DNA of 64,000 bases from Oceanobacillus senegalensis (GTDB lineage Bacteria; Bacillota; Bacilli; Bacillales; Amphibacillaceae). Positions 36,070 through 44,301 of the stretch are shown piece by piece. The stretch is from positions 51,916-115,915 of the forward strand of contig NZ_LT839648.1 of NCBI RefSeq assembly GCF_900176885.1. The letters run 5' to 3'. The notes below the pieces were generated by a model that searched no databases, was not told the DNA's origin, and was given only the letters and a program-made list of their open reading frames with translations. Both the position numbers and the translations under genes were made by a program. Numbering within the stretch: position 1 is the stretch's first letter; each line of letters begins with the position of its first letter.

Positions 36070-36624
36070 ATGATTTCACCACAGGAGTTTTTGGATAGAT
36101 GGAACAGTGACATTTATGGTTTCGTTCATTATGATGAATCTAGTATTGATTCCTATAACTTATCGGATGAAACGAAGGAATTTTTAATTAAGGCAGGGTT
36201 ACCAGAATCTGCCCCACCTTTTTTAACCTTTGAGTCTTCAACTGACGGAGGTGGAGTTAGACTAACTGAAAAAAATAATACATTAGGAGAAATGTATAAA
36301 AAGTTTATATATATCGGATATAATGGTAGTGGCAATCCAGTGTGTATTGATGAAACTAATTCTAAACTTGTTTATATTGATTATGACAATGAAAATAATA
36401 ATGTATTCATTAATTCCTCCATTTCAAGTTTTGTAGAGTCTTTACTAGTATACGTAGATTTTATAAAAAAGGTAAAAGCAACGAATGGAAGAAGAGCTTA
36501 CCTACAAAAAAATGCAACGAAGGAATTGTTAGATTGGATTAAACATTCTCTTTATCAAATTGACGCCATATCTTCTTCACAAGGTAGTTTTTGGAAAGAG
36601 GAACTTGATAGCTTTTATGAATAA
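36070..36624 (+). CDS. SUKH-4-type immunity protein, paralogue of 26024
   Basis: 184 residues, ATG after GGAGG. It opens MISPQEFLDRWNSDIYGFVH and has GLPESAPPFLTFES, the same pattern as the immunity gene of the full toxin, with many differences. It is intact although its toxin (35461-36000) is dead. Confidence 0.73.
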   Translation: MISPQEFLDRWNSDIYGFVHYDESSIDSYNLSDETKEFLIKAGLPESAPPFLTFESSTDGGGVRLTEKNNTLGEMYKKFIYIGYNGSGNPVCIDETNSKLVYIDYDNENNNVFINSSISSFVESLLVYVDFIKKVKATNGRRAYLQKNATKELLDWIKHSLYQIDAISSSQGSFWKEELDSFYE

Positions 36625-36888
36625 ACACAAAGATTGAATGTTAAATTTATTCTTATTTTTGATTTTACCATGCATACATCCAAACATACTAATTAGAGAA
36701 TAAATGATGGGTCACAGCAATAGAAGAAGGAAAGCATGTTTCAGTTAACGTAAATATGAATTAAGAGGAGGATAAGGGTAATTTCTCCCTTCCCAATATA
36801 TAATGACATGTTGATCAAAGAGGCACTGCTCAGAGTTTTTTCTGTTTAGGTGTCTTTTTTTTATTTAATTATTATTAGGTTTCGGGTT

Positions 36889-36998
36889 CACAGACCCCAC
36901 TGCCTTAAAGCGCTAAAGTGAAATGTTTAGAAGCGCTGCAAGAATGGAGAGTAGAAAATGAAGTGCAAGATTATGTTTTTAATAACCTTGCACTTATT
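36889..36998 (+). repeat. dispersed repeat plus short coding scrap, copied at 48150
   Basis: CCCCACTGCCTTAAAGCGC then TAAAGTGAAATGTTTAGAA, followed by a scrap reading LQEWRVENEVQDYVFNNLAL. The first ~70 bases recur at 48150-48230. Confidence 0.5.
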
Positions 36999-37013
36999 TA
37001 GTTAGGACCAGAA

Positions 37014-37436
37014 GTGAAAATGACAGTAAAACTTTTAGACGATGTACATACGCTAACTAGTGTAGACGCGTCACTCATTAATAAAGGCATCGCCGCAGCA
37101 TCAATTTTTCCTGTTGGGAAGGTATTAAAGCTAAGGAAAGTGGATGATATACTCAAGGTAGATAAGGATGGCGTGGCGGCGAAGAGGGTAGATAAGGTAG
37201 AGGATGTTGCGAGTAAAAGTAACCCTCTACTACCAGGGGAAAGAAAAGTAGGAACATATGAAGAATTAATAGATGCAGGAACACGTGGAGACAATATAAC
37301 TCCTCACCATATACCGTCTGCAAAATACATCAAAACAAAAGCAGACGTACATAAAAATGATGGGGTGAGCATGAATATGGAACAACCTCATCCAGGTGGG
37401 AGACACCTAAAGTATCCAAATATGTTTGACAAGTAA
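37014..37436 (+). CDS. orphan LXG linker plus truncated PHH-type nuclease tip
   Basis: 140 codons. The linker (LLDDVHTLTSVDASLINKG to KVDKDGVAAKRVDKVEDVAS) is followed by GTYEELIDAGTRGDNITPHH and IPSAKYIKTK, then NMEQPHPGGRH. The NITPHH motif belongs to HNH-like toxin nucleases. Relatives usually run on for tens of residues after GGRH, so this tip is probably cut short. No good ribosome-binding site is present, so it is likely a silent cassette. Confidence 0.6.
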   Translation: MKMTVKLLDDVHTLTSVDASLINKGIAAASIFPVGKVLKLRKVDDILKVDKDGVAAKRVDKVEDVASKSNPLLPGERKVGTYEELIDAGTRGDNITPHHIPSAKYIKTKADVHKNDGVSMNMEQPHPGGRHLKYPNMFDK

Positions 37437-37600
37437 TAGGCGGTCTGGAGATAAGAGAATAAATTCATCAATAGGTAGTCAATAGCGGTATAGGATTGAT
37501 ATTTTTGATAAAAATCAAGGAATCGCAAAAGTATGACACCAGAACAACCAAAGAATACTTATCTGAATGTAAAATTAACACATTAGCGGGAGGAGTTTAA

Positions 37601-38143
37601 ATGGAAAAATATCTAAAGGATTTTAAATTGCATAATAAAGTTCCGAGTGAAATTATTGAAAAATATACGAAACTGGTACCAAATGAAATTATAGATTTAT
37701 GGAGTAATTATGGATTTGGTACTTTTATGCAAGGGTATTTTAAAAGTGTAAATCCAGAGGAATTTAAAGAGATTTTGGGGGAGAGTAGCCAAAGATACAA
37801 GGATTCCGTTGTGTTGTTTGCTACAGGTATGGGTGACCTAGTTATTTGGTCAGATGGATATGTTAGATTACTAAATTACAGGTATGGTGTGGTAAAGACA
37901 ATTATGTTTACATTTGAATTTTTCTTTCAAAATATTAATGATTTGGAATTTAAAGATGAAGATTTGTCTTGGCAACCTTATCCTGAAGCCCTTAAACAAT
38001 ACGGTGAGTTGGATTATGATGAGTGTTTCGGCTATACCCCACTATTAGGTTTAGGTGGAACAGAAAAGGTTGAGAACCTCAAGAAAGTAAAATTGAAGGA
38101 ACATATTCTTATTATTACTGAATTTATGGGACCAATTCAGTAA
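37601..38143 (+). CDS. GAD-like/DUF1851 immunity protein
   Basis: 180 residues, ATG after GGGAGGAG. The N-terminal GAD-related part has VPSEIIEKYTKLVPNEIIDL and WSNYGFGTFMQGYFKSVNP. The C-terminal DUF1851 part has EALKQYGELDYDECFGYTPL and LGLGGTEKVENLKKVKLKEH. This two-part architecture is known from immunity proteins of nuclease toxins. It likely protects against the truncated PHH tip upstream. Confidence 0.8.
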   Translation: MEKYLKDFKLHNKVPSEIIEKYTKLVPNEIIDLWSNYGFGTFMQGYFKSVNPEEFKEILGESSQRYKDSVVLFATGMGDLVIWSDGYVRLLNYRYGVVKTIMFTFEFFFQNINDLEFKDEDLSWQPYPEALKQYGELDYDECFGYTPLLGLGGTEKVENLKKVKLKEHILIITEFMGPIQ

Positions 38144-38199
38144 TGTTCCTATTTAATGGATCAATTCTCCCACTGATTTGATAGAAGTCTTCAATGATT

Positions 38200-38366
38200 A
38201 GAAGGATACACTTCCAAAAAAGATAATTCCATTTGCCTTTGATCCGTCTGGAAACTTAATATGCTTTGAAGGGTTAACGAAAGAACAGGTTGAAGAACGT
38301 GCAAGAGAAAATATATTTTACGTTGCAGCAACATTTACGGAATTTCTTGATAAGTTACATGACTAA
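38200..38366 (+). pseudogene. SUKH immunity C-terminal remnant
   Basis: PKKIIPFAFDPSGNLICFEG, then EERARENIFYVAATFTEFLD and KLHD. This is the strand-rich end of a SUKH protein with no start. A shorter relative (EERTRENIVYVAA) is at 42150. Confidence 0.6.
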
Positions 38367-38408
38367 GGAATTAAAGCGCTTGATTGCCTGATGAGGAGGG
38401 TATAAAAA

Positions 38409-38978
38409 ATGGAACAATTTAAAAAAAGGTTAGAAACAATAATTGATTTCGATGTAAAAGAGATTAACATTAGATGGACTGAAGACCATTTAAATTATCT
38501 AGAAAGAAAATATAATATAAAGTTACCTCAAGATTATACATTTTATCTGCAACATTATGGTAATGATTATATCAAGGAAGATTATCACTTTATTCCTCCA
38601 GAAGGTTTATCAAATAAAATTAAGCTTACACCATTTGGAGTAGACTCATTTTATGGATTATATAACGATGAAAATAATATGGAGGACAAGATAAACTTTT
38701 ATAAAGATTTATTACCAGCTGATTTAATTCCTATTGCAGATTTACCAGGAGGAGATTTAGTTTGCATTGGAATAAAAGATGACACACAAAATAAAATTTA
38801 TATTTGGTTTCACGAAATGGATGGAGAGAATTTATATTTAGTATCTGACTCTTTCAAAAGCTTTATTATGAACTTTAAAAGAATAAATGTCGAAGGAAAT
38901 AATCTAGAAAATGTTAATTTAAATATGAGTGATAAGTTAAATGCATTTCTAACTAATGCATCAAAAAAAATGAAATGA
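38409..38978 (+). CDS. SMI1/KNR4 (SUKH) immunity protein
   Basis: 189 residues, ATG after GAGGAGGG. HLNYLERKYNIKLPQDYTFY and LQHYGNDYI give the SUKH N-terminus; LLPADLIPIADLPGGDLVCI and IYIWFHEMDGENLYLVSDSF give its core. The C-terminal ~30 residues are an extra polar tail. Confidence 0.8.
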   Translation: MEQFKKRLETIIDFDVKEINIRWTEDHLNYLERKYNIKLPQDYTFYLQHYGNDYIKEDYHFIPPEGLSNKIKLTPFGVDSFYGLYNDENNMEDKINFYKDLLPADLIPIADLPGGDLVCIGIKDDTQNKIYIWFHEMDGENLYLVSDSFKSFIMNFKRINVEGNNLENVNLNMSDKLNAFLTNASKKMK

Positions 38979-39005
38979 TGATAAGTTGCTTAAGTATCAT
39001 ATCCA

Positions 39006-39044
39006 GAAACCTTGGTCGGCTTATGCCTCTCAAGGTTTCTTTTT
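39006..39044 (+). terminator. rho-independent terminator
   Basis: GAAACCTTG pairs with CAAGGTTTC, followed by TTTTT. Confidence 0.68.
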
Positions 39045-39161
39045 GGCGGAGCTGCCTAGTGCCGAATAAACTGCATTTTACCTACAAGTAAGAGATAACC
39101 CATATAAGCCCTCTGTAATGTATCCATCAGGTAAACTATTTCCAAGGAGGTAAAATAGCAT

Positions 39162-39599
39162 ATGGCTGATTTTGATTTTATTAATGAACTAGAAAATAAA
39201 ACTTATAAGGTACCTGAAGATGATATTTTAAAAGCTGAACAAAGAATGGACATCAGTTTTCCAAATGATTTAAAACAGCTATATTCAGAAGTTGGTTATG
39301 GTTTTATTAAAGGTCAAAGTGCTAATGCAATAAATAGAATATTGGGACCAGGGGCTGTAGCAGATATTAGATTAAGAGAAGGTATTTTTGAATCTGACCC
39401 AGATATAGAAGAACTTTTTGATGATGAAGATAAACTTATTTTTTTTGAAGTAAACGAAGGTGTTTATATTTCATTAGATTTACAATTAGTTAATAATCCA
39501 ATATATTATTTCGATATTCAAATAGCTGAATCGTTAGAGGATTTTTTTAGAAAGTTTCTCGATAATAATGAATATTATATAGATTTAATTGAGGATTAG
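39162..39599 (+). CDS. SUKH-type immunity protein, member of a three-paralogue set
   Basis: 145 residues, ATG downstream of AAGGAGG. KAEQRMDISFPNDLKQLYSE then VGYGFIKG; the middle NRILGPGAVADIRLREG and DPDIEEL is shared with the genes at 41098 and 41618, as is the end (AESLEDFFRKFLDNNEYYID). The set probably arose by duplication. Confidence 0.78.
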   Translation: MADFDFINELENKTYKVPEDDILKAEQRMDISFPNDLKQLYSEVGYGFIKGQSANAINRILGPGAVADIRLREGIFESDPDIEELFDDEDKLIFFEVNEGVYISLDLQLVNNPIYYFDIQIAESLEDFFRKFLDNNEYYIDLIED

Positions 39600-39630
39600 G
39601 CTTAATTGGTAGAAGAAGTAAAAATCAATT

Positions 39631-39670
39631 GACCTTGATTGGGTATGAACTGCCTTTCAAGGTTTTTTAC
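39631..39670 (+). terminator. rho-independent terminator
   Basis: ACCTTGA pairs with TCAAGGT, followed by TTTTTAC. Confidence 0.65.
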
Positions 39671-39736
39671 CTTGCCTTATATTAAACAGTGATATTTGAG
39701 TTGGAGAAAAAGAAAATGACTAAAAGTATTTTACGT

Positions 39737-40121
39737 TACTCGATGGTAGGAAGGCTAGAGAGTTTACGGGTGTAGATGGCATTGTGAGTTACGGATTTGT
39801 AAGTGAGATTCCAGAGTATCGGTTTCAGCCAGAGGAGAAGAGCTTCCTAGAAAAAGCATGGGATGGCGTGAAGGATGTAGGTTCAACCGTAGCCAGCGGA
39901 GCCAAAGAAGTAGCCGACTTTATGCTTTTAGACGATGTAAATACACTTACCAGTTTAGATGCTTCTCTTGTTGATAAAGGCATCGCCGCAGTTTCGATAA
40001 TTCCGGTTGGGAAGGTATTTTAAAGCTTAGGAAAGTGGATGATATACTTAAGGTAGATGCGGATGGGGTGGTTGCTAAGAAGGTAGATAATGGTGTGGGG
40101 TTAAGGACAAGGGGGGATTAC
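39737..40121 (+). pseudogene. LXG middle/linker fragment running into an immunity gene
   Basis: Similarity begins at TCGATGGTAGGAAGGCTAG (LDGRKAREF) and runs through EIPEYRFQPEEKSFLEKAWD to the linker. Two extra T at about 40020 shift the frame. It continues MDDILKVDADGVVAKKVDN and then reads in frame into the next gene with no tip in between. Confidence 0.65.
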
Positions 40122-40595
40122 ATGAAGGAATTTGAAGATTACTTTTCAGAATTACAAGCAGACATGGTCGCTATTTGTTTAGAATATGTTGAAAATGAAG
40201 TAGAGGATATTTACATTTACTGTTCCTATGAGCCAGAAATGTATGTTTTTGACGTATTTTTTAAGATAAATAATCAATTTGTTTTTAAGCATAACTTAAA
40301 TGATGCAGTAACTAGCAGAAGCAAGATTGGTAAGAAAGAATTGATTTATGACACCTCTGAACAAAGGCAAGAAGCTGTTTTAGATATTGGACTTGAAAAT
40401 TTAGAAAAGATACATGAAAAATGTAAAGAATATGAGAAAGAAATGCCTACAGAGATAAAGTTACATTATAATGTGAAGAAAAATAGTTTAAAAGGAAAAT
40501 ATAGATATGATTTAGTTTATTCAAATGACGAAGAGCTTTTACCAGATGATATCTTTAATTTATGGCTTGATGAAGTAAAAAACGGAAATTACTGA
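40122..40595 (+). CDS. immunity-type protein, unknown family
   Basis: 157 residues from ATG 40122, with GGGGGG 5 bases upstream. The same frame is open further upstream through the LXG remnant, so a longer fusion is possible but unlikely. Opens MKEFEDYFSELQADMVAICL and contains IYIYCSYEPEMYVFDVFFKI and LVYSNDEELLPDDIFNLWLD. Soluble and acidic; I recall similar genes after Bacillus LXG toxins but no family name. Confidence 0.6.
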   Translation: MKEFEDYFSELQADMVAICLEYVENEVEDIYIYCSYEPEMYVFDVFFKINNQFVFKHNLNDAVTSRSKIGKKELIYDTSEQRQEAVLDIGLENLEKIHEKCKEYEKEMPTEIKLHYNVKKNSLKGKYRYDLVYSNDEELLPDDIFNLWLDEVKNGNY

Positions 40596-40603
40596 ATCGG
40601 AAA

Positions 40604-40720
40604 TGTCGTAGGGTCAGGTTCCTTGTCCATAGGTATCGAAGTAACTTTAAAAAGTTTTGTAGAGAAATTTCTGCAAGACTTTTTTATTTTCCGAGATTAG
40701 TAGGATGTTTGCGAATAGGG
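40604..40720 (+). repeat. leader repeat with a scrap of LXG start
   Basis: GGTCAGGTTCCTTGTCC, TATCGAAGTAACTTT, hairpin AAGTTTTGTAGA ... TCTGCAAGACTT, T-run, then CCGAGATTAGTAGGATGTTT and nothing more of the LXG gene. Confidence 0.6.
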
Positions 40721-40735
40721 GTGGAAAAAACGTCA

Positions 40736-41098
40736 TGATAAATCATCTCAGTTAATTCTTTCTCAAAGAACCAAGAGGAAATTAAAGAGCATTATAAAGA
40801 AAGAGGAAAAGAGTATATACTACCAGGAGAAGGGATTTAAAAAGGAGGAATAGTAAGTGACAAGAGATGAGATTGCTCATTTATTAGATGGAATATTAGA
40901 TAAAGAATTAGGAGATTTAGATATTCCTTAGGGACAAAGGAACCTTATTACGACAAGATTTATTTTTGGGATCATGAACAAGAACCGGAAGACCCTAACG
41001 ATATGAGTAACATGTACTTTTTAGTAAACGGTATGGATGAATTCTTAAATCATCTATACGAGAAGAAGTATGAACCATTGCGAGGAGATAAAGATTAA
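40736..41098 (+). pseudogene. toxin tail and internally deleted SUKH gene
   Basis: SKNQEEIKEHYKERGKEYIL and PGEGI end a toxin tail at 40840. A GTG at 40857 with AAAGGAGGA opens TREIAHLLDG-like text and stops at 40931. It continues GTKEPYYDKIYFWDHEQEPE and NMYFLVNGMDEFLNHLYEKK, the end of a SUKH protein whose middle is missing. Confidence 0.5.
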
Positions 41099-41538
41099 TG
41101 AGTTATCATTCTATAAACATAAACCAAGGTAATAGTTTTTATCCAGTGACTGAAAACGAAATAAAAGAGGTTGAAATGGAACTTGATTTAACACTTCCTA
41201 AGGAGTTAGTTCATTTTTATATGGAGGTTGGCTACGGATTTATGAAAGGTTCAGCGTTTAATATTAATCGTATTATGGACCCATATTCAGTAAGAGATTT
41301 TCGATTAAGAGTTAATGATTTTGAGTTTTATCCCGACATAGAAATCTATGATGAATTTGAGAATAACAAACTAATATTTTTTGAAGGCAGTGAATCAGCC
41401 TTCATGTCAATCGAATTAAATGAAAATAATAGAAGTCCAGTTTACTATTATGATATTCAAATTGCCACTTCTCTTGAAGAATTTTTAAGGAAGGTAGAGA
41501 AAAATGATAAATATTACTTGGAGTTACTAGCTGATTAA
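41098..41538 (+). CDS. SUKH-type immunity protein, three-paralogue set
   Basis: 146 residues. The ATG overlaps the end of the preceding remnant. EVEMELDLTLPKELVHFYME then VGYGFMKG, NRIMDPYSVRDFRLRVNDFE and FYPDIEIYDEF. It is the closest relative of the gene at 41618. Confidence 0.78.
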   Translation: MSYHSININQGNSFYPVTENEIKEVEMELDLTLPKELVHFYMEVGYGFMKGSAFNINRIMDPYSVRDFRLRVNDFEFYPDIEIYDEFENNKLIFFEGSESAFMSIELNENNRSPVYYYDIQIATSLEEFLRKVEKNDKYYLELLAD

Positions 41539-41552
41539 ATATTGATAAAACA

Positions 41553-41586
41553 TACCTTGAATGATTACGCCTTTCAAGGTTTTTTC
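41553..41586 (+). terminator. rho-independent terminator
   Basis: ACCTTGA pairs with TCAAGGT, followed by TTTTTC. Confidence 0.65.
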
Positions 41587-41617
41587 AAATTTATTATTTA
41601 AAGGAGGAAAGTAATTT

Positions 41618-42052
41618 ATGAGATTTGATTTTATTAAAAATCAAGTTGGTAATCAGTTTTTCCCTGTAAGTGAAAAAGAAATAGAGAAAGTTGAATCAAC
41701 CTTAGGATTAAAATTTCCTTATGATTTAAGGGAATTCCTTATAGAAGTTGGTTATGGTTTTCTTAGGAGGTCTGAATATAACGTCAATCGGATTATGGGA
41801 CCTACTTCTATAAGAGATGCCAGATTAAAAGGTAATGATTTTGAATTTTATCCCGATATAGAGGTATATGAAGAACTTGAAGAGGATAAATTAATATTTT
41901 TTGAAGCAAATGAGAGTGCATTGTTACTAATTGATCTGAGTGAGGAAAAAAATAATTCTATTTATTATGACGAGATAAAAATAGCTGATTCTTTAGAAGA
42001 ATTCTTAAGGAAAGTAATGGACGACGACAACTATTATATTGATATAGAATAA
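41618..42052 (+). CDS. SUKH-type immunity protein, three-paralogue set
   Basis: 144 residues, ATG after AAAGGAGG. KVESTLGLKFPYDLREFLIE then VGYGFLRR, NRIMGPTSIRDARLKGNDFE and FYPDIEVYEEL. The end ADSLEEFLRKVMDDDNYYID matches its two neighbours. Confidence 0.78.
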   Translation: MRFDFIKNQVGNQFFPVSEKEIEKVESTLGLKFPYDLREFLIEVGYGFLRRSEYNVNRIMGPTSIRDARLKGNDFEFYPDIEVYEELEEDKLIFFEANESALLLIDLSEEKNNSIYYDEIKIADSLEEFLRKVMDDDNYYIDIE

Positions 42053-42384
42053 AATATAGCTAAACTAAGGCTGATTACTTTTAAGGAGTAGATTCGTTGC
42101 AAAGTATAGATAAATCGAAAAGGAATATGGTTATGGAGAGATGTTGTCAAGCTGAAGAACGTACAAGAGAAAATATAGTTTACGTTGCAGCATTCTCATC
42201 ACATTTATTACAATAGATAAAGAGGTCATTGTAATGTCATATGAAAATGAAAAAATACTAAAGAAAATAGCATGGATGAATGCTAAAAAAACTTTAACTC
42301 AATTATCATATATAGAGTTAATTTTCTAAAATATTTTAATAGATTTACTGAGTGAAAATTGATAATATATTAATGACAACTACA
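42053..42384. other. intergenic stretch with small scraps
   Basis: Holds a SUKH scrap near 42150-42215 (EERTRENIVYVAA) and a 31-codon open frame at 42235-42330 (MSYENEKILKKIAWMNAKKT) that may be the start of a lost gene. The end contains the likely promoter of the next small-toxin locus: TTGATA, 16 bases, TACATA just before AAGCGG. Confidence 0.4.
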
Positions 42385-42676
42385 TAAAGCGGATGGGCGG
42401 TTGGCACTCCCTAAAGGAAGGGGGTGTTAAATATGGTGACATACGATGCAATATATATGCTCTTTCAATTCGGAATTTTCCTACTATCAGGATTAACAAC
42501 TGTAGTGGCAATTATCGCTCTTGTCACCAATAGAAAAAAGAAGTAATCTCCCTCCGCTCTTGGCCAGAGTAGGGTAATTACTTCTTTTGACAAACATAAA
42601 TTTAATTGGTCAGCCGCTTTTCTTGCGGCATGTATGTTGCTTAGGTCAGGTGTTCGCAGCACTTGACCTTTATTTT
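42385..42676 (+). ncRNA. type I toxin-antitoxin-like locus 3 (structured mRNA)
   Basis: Same architecture as 22203-22490. The 5' arm GGGCGGTTGGC (42395-42405) can pair with GGTCAGCCGC (42608-42617) through G-U pairs. The terminator is GGTCAGGTG (42644-42652) with CACTTGACC (42660-42668), then TTTATTTTT. A TATAAT on the opposite strand near 42680-42690 could drive an antisense RNA. Confidence 0.62.
42433..42546 (+). CDS. putative holin-like (Hol-Tox) type I toxin
   Basis: 37 residues, ATG after GGAAGGGGGTG. MVTYDAIYMLFQFGIFLLSG then LTTVVAIIALVTNRKKK: one membrane helix with a basic end, the standard Hol-Tox pattern. Too short for most gene callers. A stray copy of its last codons is fused to LXG sequence at 48585. 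Confidence 0.7.
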   Translation: MVTYDAIYMLFQFGIFLLSGLTTVVAIIALVTNRKKK

Positions 42677-42741
42677 TATTATAATTACTTTTATTAATTA
42701 TTATACATAACTTATGCCAGTTTTTCCAATATTAAAGTGTC

Positions 42742-43335
42742 CATTTTAGTTCAGGGTCAAGAAGGGACGGTATGGGAGGATGATAGGGGAAGACTTAATA
42801 TCTTTCGCAAAATCATCACTCGTGTACCGGGAACCTAAATCCGAATGGAAGATTAATCCCCCCTTTGGCTGTTGCGGTCAAAAGCATTTTTTAAAGCCTT
42901 TGAAATCAAATCTGTTGTTATAAAACGTGAGAAAGAATATCCAACTATTTTTTTCGTGTGTAAATCCATAACGGATGCCAGATAGCACCAACCATCTTTT
43001 AACGTATTGATATAAGTAATGTCACCAACCCACTTTTCATTAACAGTAGTTGTCGAAAAGTCTCTTTTTAATAGGTTTTCTCGTTCAATTACTTTTTCTT
43101 TAGATCGAATATTTTCCTGTTTCATCAAGCGTTGAACACGCTTTATACTAACTCGGTAACCTTCTTTTTCAAGAACTTTATGGATTTTAGGTGCACCGTA
43201 ACGCTGTTTACTTTCTGCATGAATCCGTTTAATTTGTTGGAATAACTCTTTATTTTCCCGTTCACGATTCGATTCTGTTTTATTTAATGTATCGTAATAC
43301 GTACTCCTTGGAATATCTAAAACATTACAAAGCAT
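42742..43335 (-). pseudogene. IS3-family transposase OrfB, frameshifted and truncated
   Basis: Opens MLCNVLDIPRSTYYDTLN with the HTH_21 part (AESKQRYGAPKIHKVLEKEG) and the rve catalytic core (TTVNEKWVGDITYI, first Asp; VMDLHTKKIVGYSFS). A shift within a run of six G at about 42857 ends the first frame. The next frame still reads GGLIFHSDLGSRYTSDDFAK (second Asp region), and the rest with the catalytic Glu is gone. Confidence 0.8.
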
Positions 43336-43391
43336 TTGGATAGAGTGGTGATCTGTATTCTTTTCTATAACAGCAGTTAGCTCAGTAAGAC

Positions 43392-43703
43392 TTACTTTTT
43401 CGCGAATATGGCCATAGCCTTTTTTAAGATTTCATTTTCCTCCTGAAGACGGAGCATTTGCTTTTTCATTTTAGCAATTTCGTCAGCAGTTACAGTTGAC
43501 CCATCCTCCGTGTTAATTGGAGAAAATCTCTTAACCCAAGCATAAATAGTAACTTCAGAAACACCATATTCGTTGCTTAAATCTCTAGCTGAGCTACCAG
43601 AGTTATAAAGATTAACTATCATCTTTTTAAAGTCTTCATTGTATTTTTTGCTATTATTTTTGTTTCCCATATGGACACAACCTTTCATTATTAGTGTTGT
43701 CAA
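43392..43703 (-). CDS. IS3-family transposase OrfA
   Basis: 103 residues. The helix-turn-helix region is YNEDFKKMIVNLYNSGSSAR and EYGVSEVTIYAWVKRF; a leucine zipper follows (MKKQMLRLQEENEILKKAMA). It ends FAKK at an A-rich site where a -1 slip would enter the orfB frame, the usual way IS3 elements make their fusion transposase. Confidence 0.85.
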   Translation of the reverse strand: MTTLIMKGCVHMGNKNNSKKYNEDFKKMIVNLYNSGSSARDLSNEYGVSEVTIYAWVKRFSPINTEDGSTVTADEIAKMKKQMLRLQEENEILKKAMAIFAKK

Positions 43704-43890
43704 TTTCCCGAAAAACTTAACTAAATTGTGTCCATGAAAATATGCTAGTTAATCGGATTGATTCTAGTAGCTTCTATTTTTCATAAATAAGGCGACTGTC
43801 ATTCAATCTTTGTCATTATTTGTCGAAAACTAGTAGAAAATAAGGATTTAACCATATGGTAAAATGAAGTAGCAACTGAATAAATCGTGA

Positions 43891-44158
43891 GGGTGGTTGG
43901 TTGTCACTCTTCTTTCCTTTTTGGAAAGGAGGTGATAATTATGGAAACGTTTCTTGAATTTCTTCGTGTAGTTTTGAAAGGAATCATGCGTGAGATAAGC
44001 GCTTATTTCTTTCGCAAAAACTTTTTAGAAAGCTAGAAAACCACCCTGCGCCGTCGCAATCAGAAGGGTGGTTCGCGAAAAACTATCGAGTAATTTGACA
44101 ACCACCACCCTGACGGTAGAGGCTGTAGGGAGAAGTGTAGTAACGCTTCTCTCTTTAT
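43891..44158 (+). ncRNA. type I-like locus 4 (structured mRNA, METFLE family)
   Basis: The arms GGGTGGTTGGTTGTC (43891-43905) and GACAACCACCACCC (44097-44110) are identical to those at 33603, and the internal ACCACCC/GGGTGGT hairpin is kept. The terminator is GAGAAG/CTTCTC with CTTTAT. The stretch GCAACTGAATA before the 5' arm is also shared, so the promoter region is conserved. Confidence 0.55.
43941..44036 (+). CDS. small METFLE-family protein, shortened copy
   Basis: 31 residues, ATG after AAAGGAGGTGATAATT. METFLEFLRVVLKGIMREIS then AYFFRKNFLES. A TAG at 44034 ends it where the copy at 33654 goes on into its basic tail. The tail codons after TAG are still readable (KTTLRRRNQKGGSRK), so the loss may be recent. 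Confidence 0.5.
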   Translation: METFLEFLRVVLKGIMREISAYFFRKNFLES

Positions 44159-44301
44159 CTATATCCATTATACATAAGATTATTCCAAACTTCTAGGTAA
44201 AAGTAATAATTGAAGGCTAGTGTATCAGGCCCCAATCGCATTAAGCAGGACATGAGGTTAGTGAACCCCTACCCTTAAAATGGGCATTATAAAAATGGGA
44301 C

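Larger units (their letters stand above)
42742..43734 (-). mobile_element. truncated IS3-family element
   Basis: Contains orfA and the first part of orfB on the minus strand. The upstream terminus is visible: the + strand ends GTGTCCA at 43728-43734. The other end is missing, since orfB stops being recognisable at about 42745 and no inverted TGGACAC is found there. It cannot move by itself. Confidence 0.7.

Noticed and set aside
42720..42760. GTGTCCATTTTAG near 42738 as the second end of the IS3 element
   Set aside because: It has the same orientation as the end at 43728 instead of the inverse, so it cannot be the matching terminal repeat.
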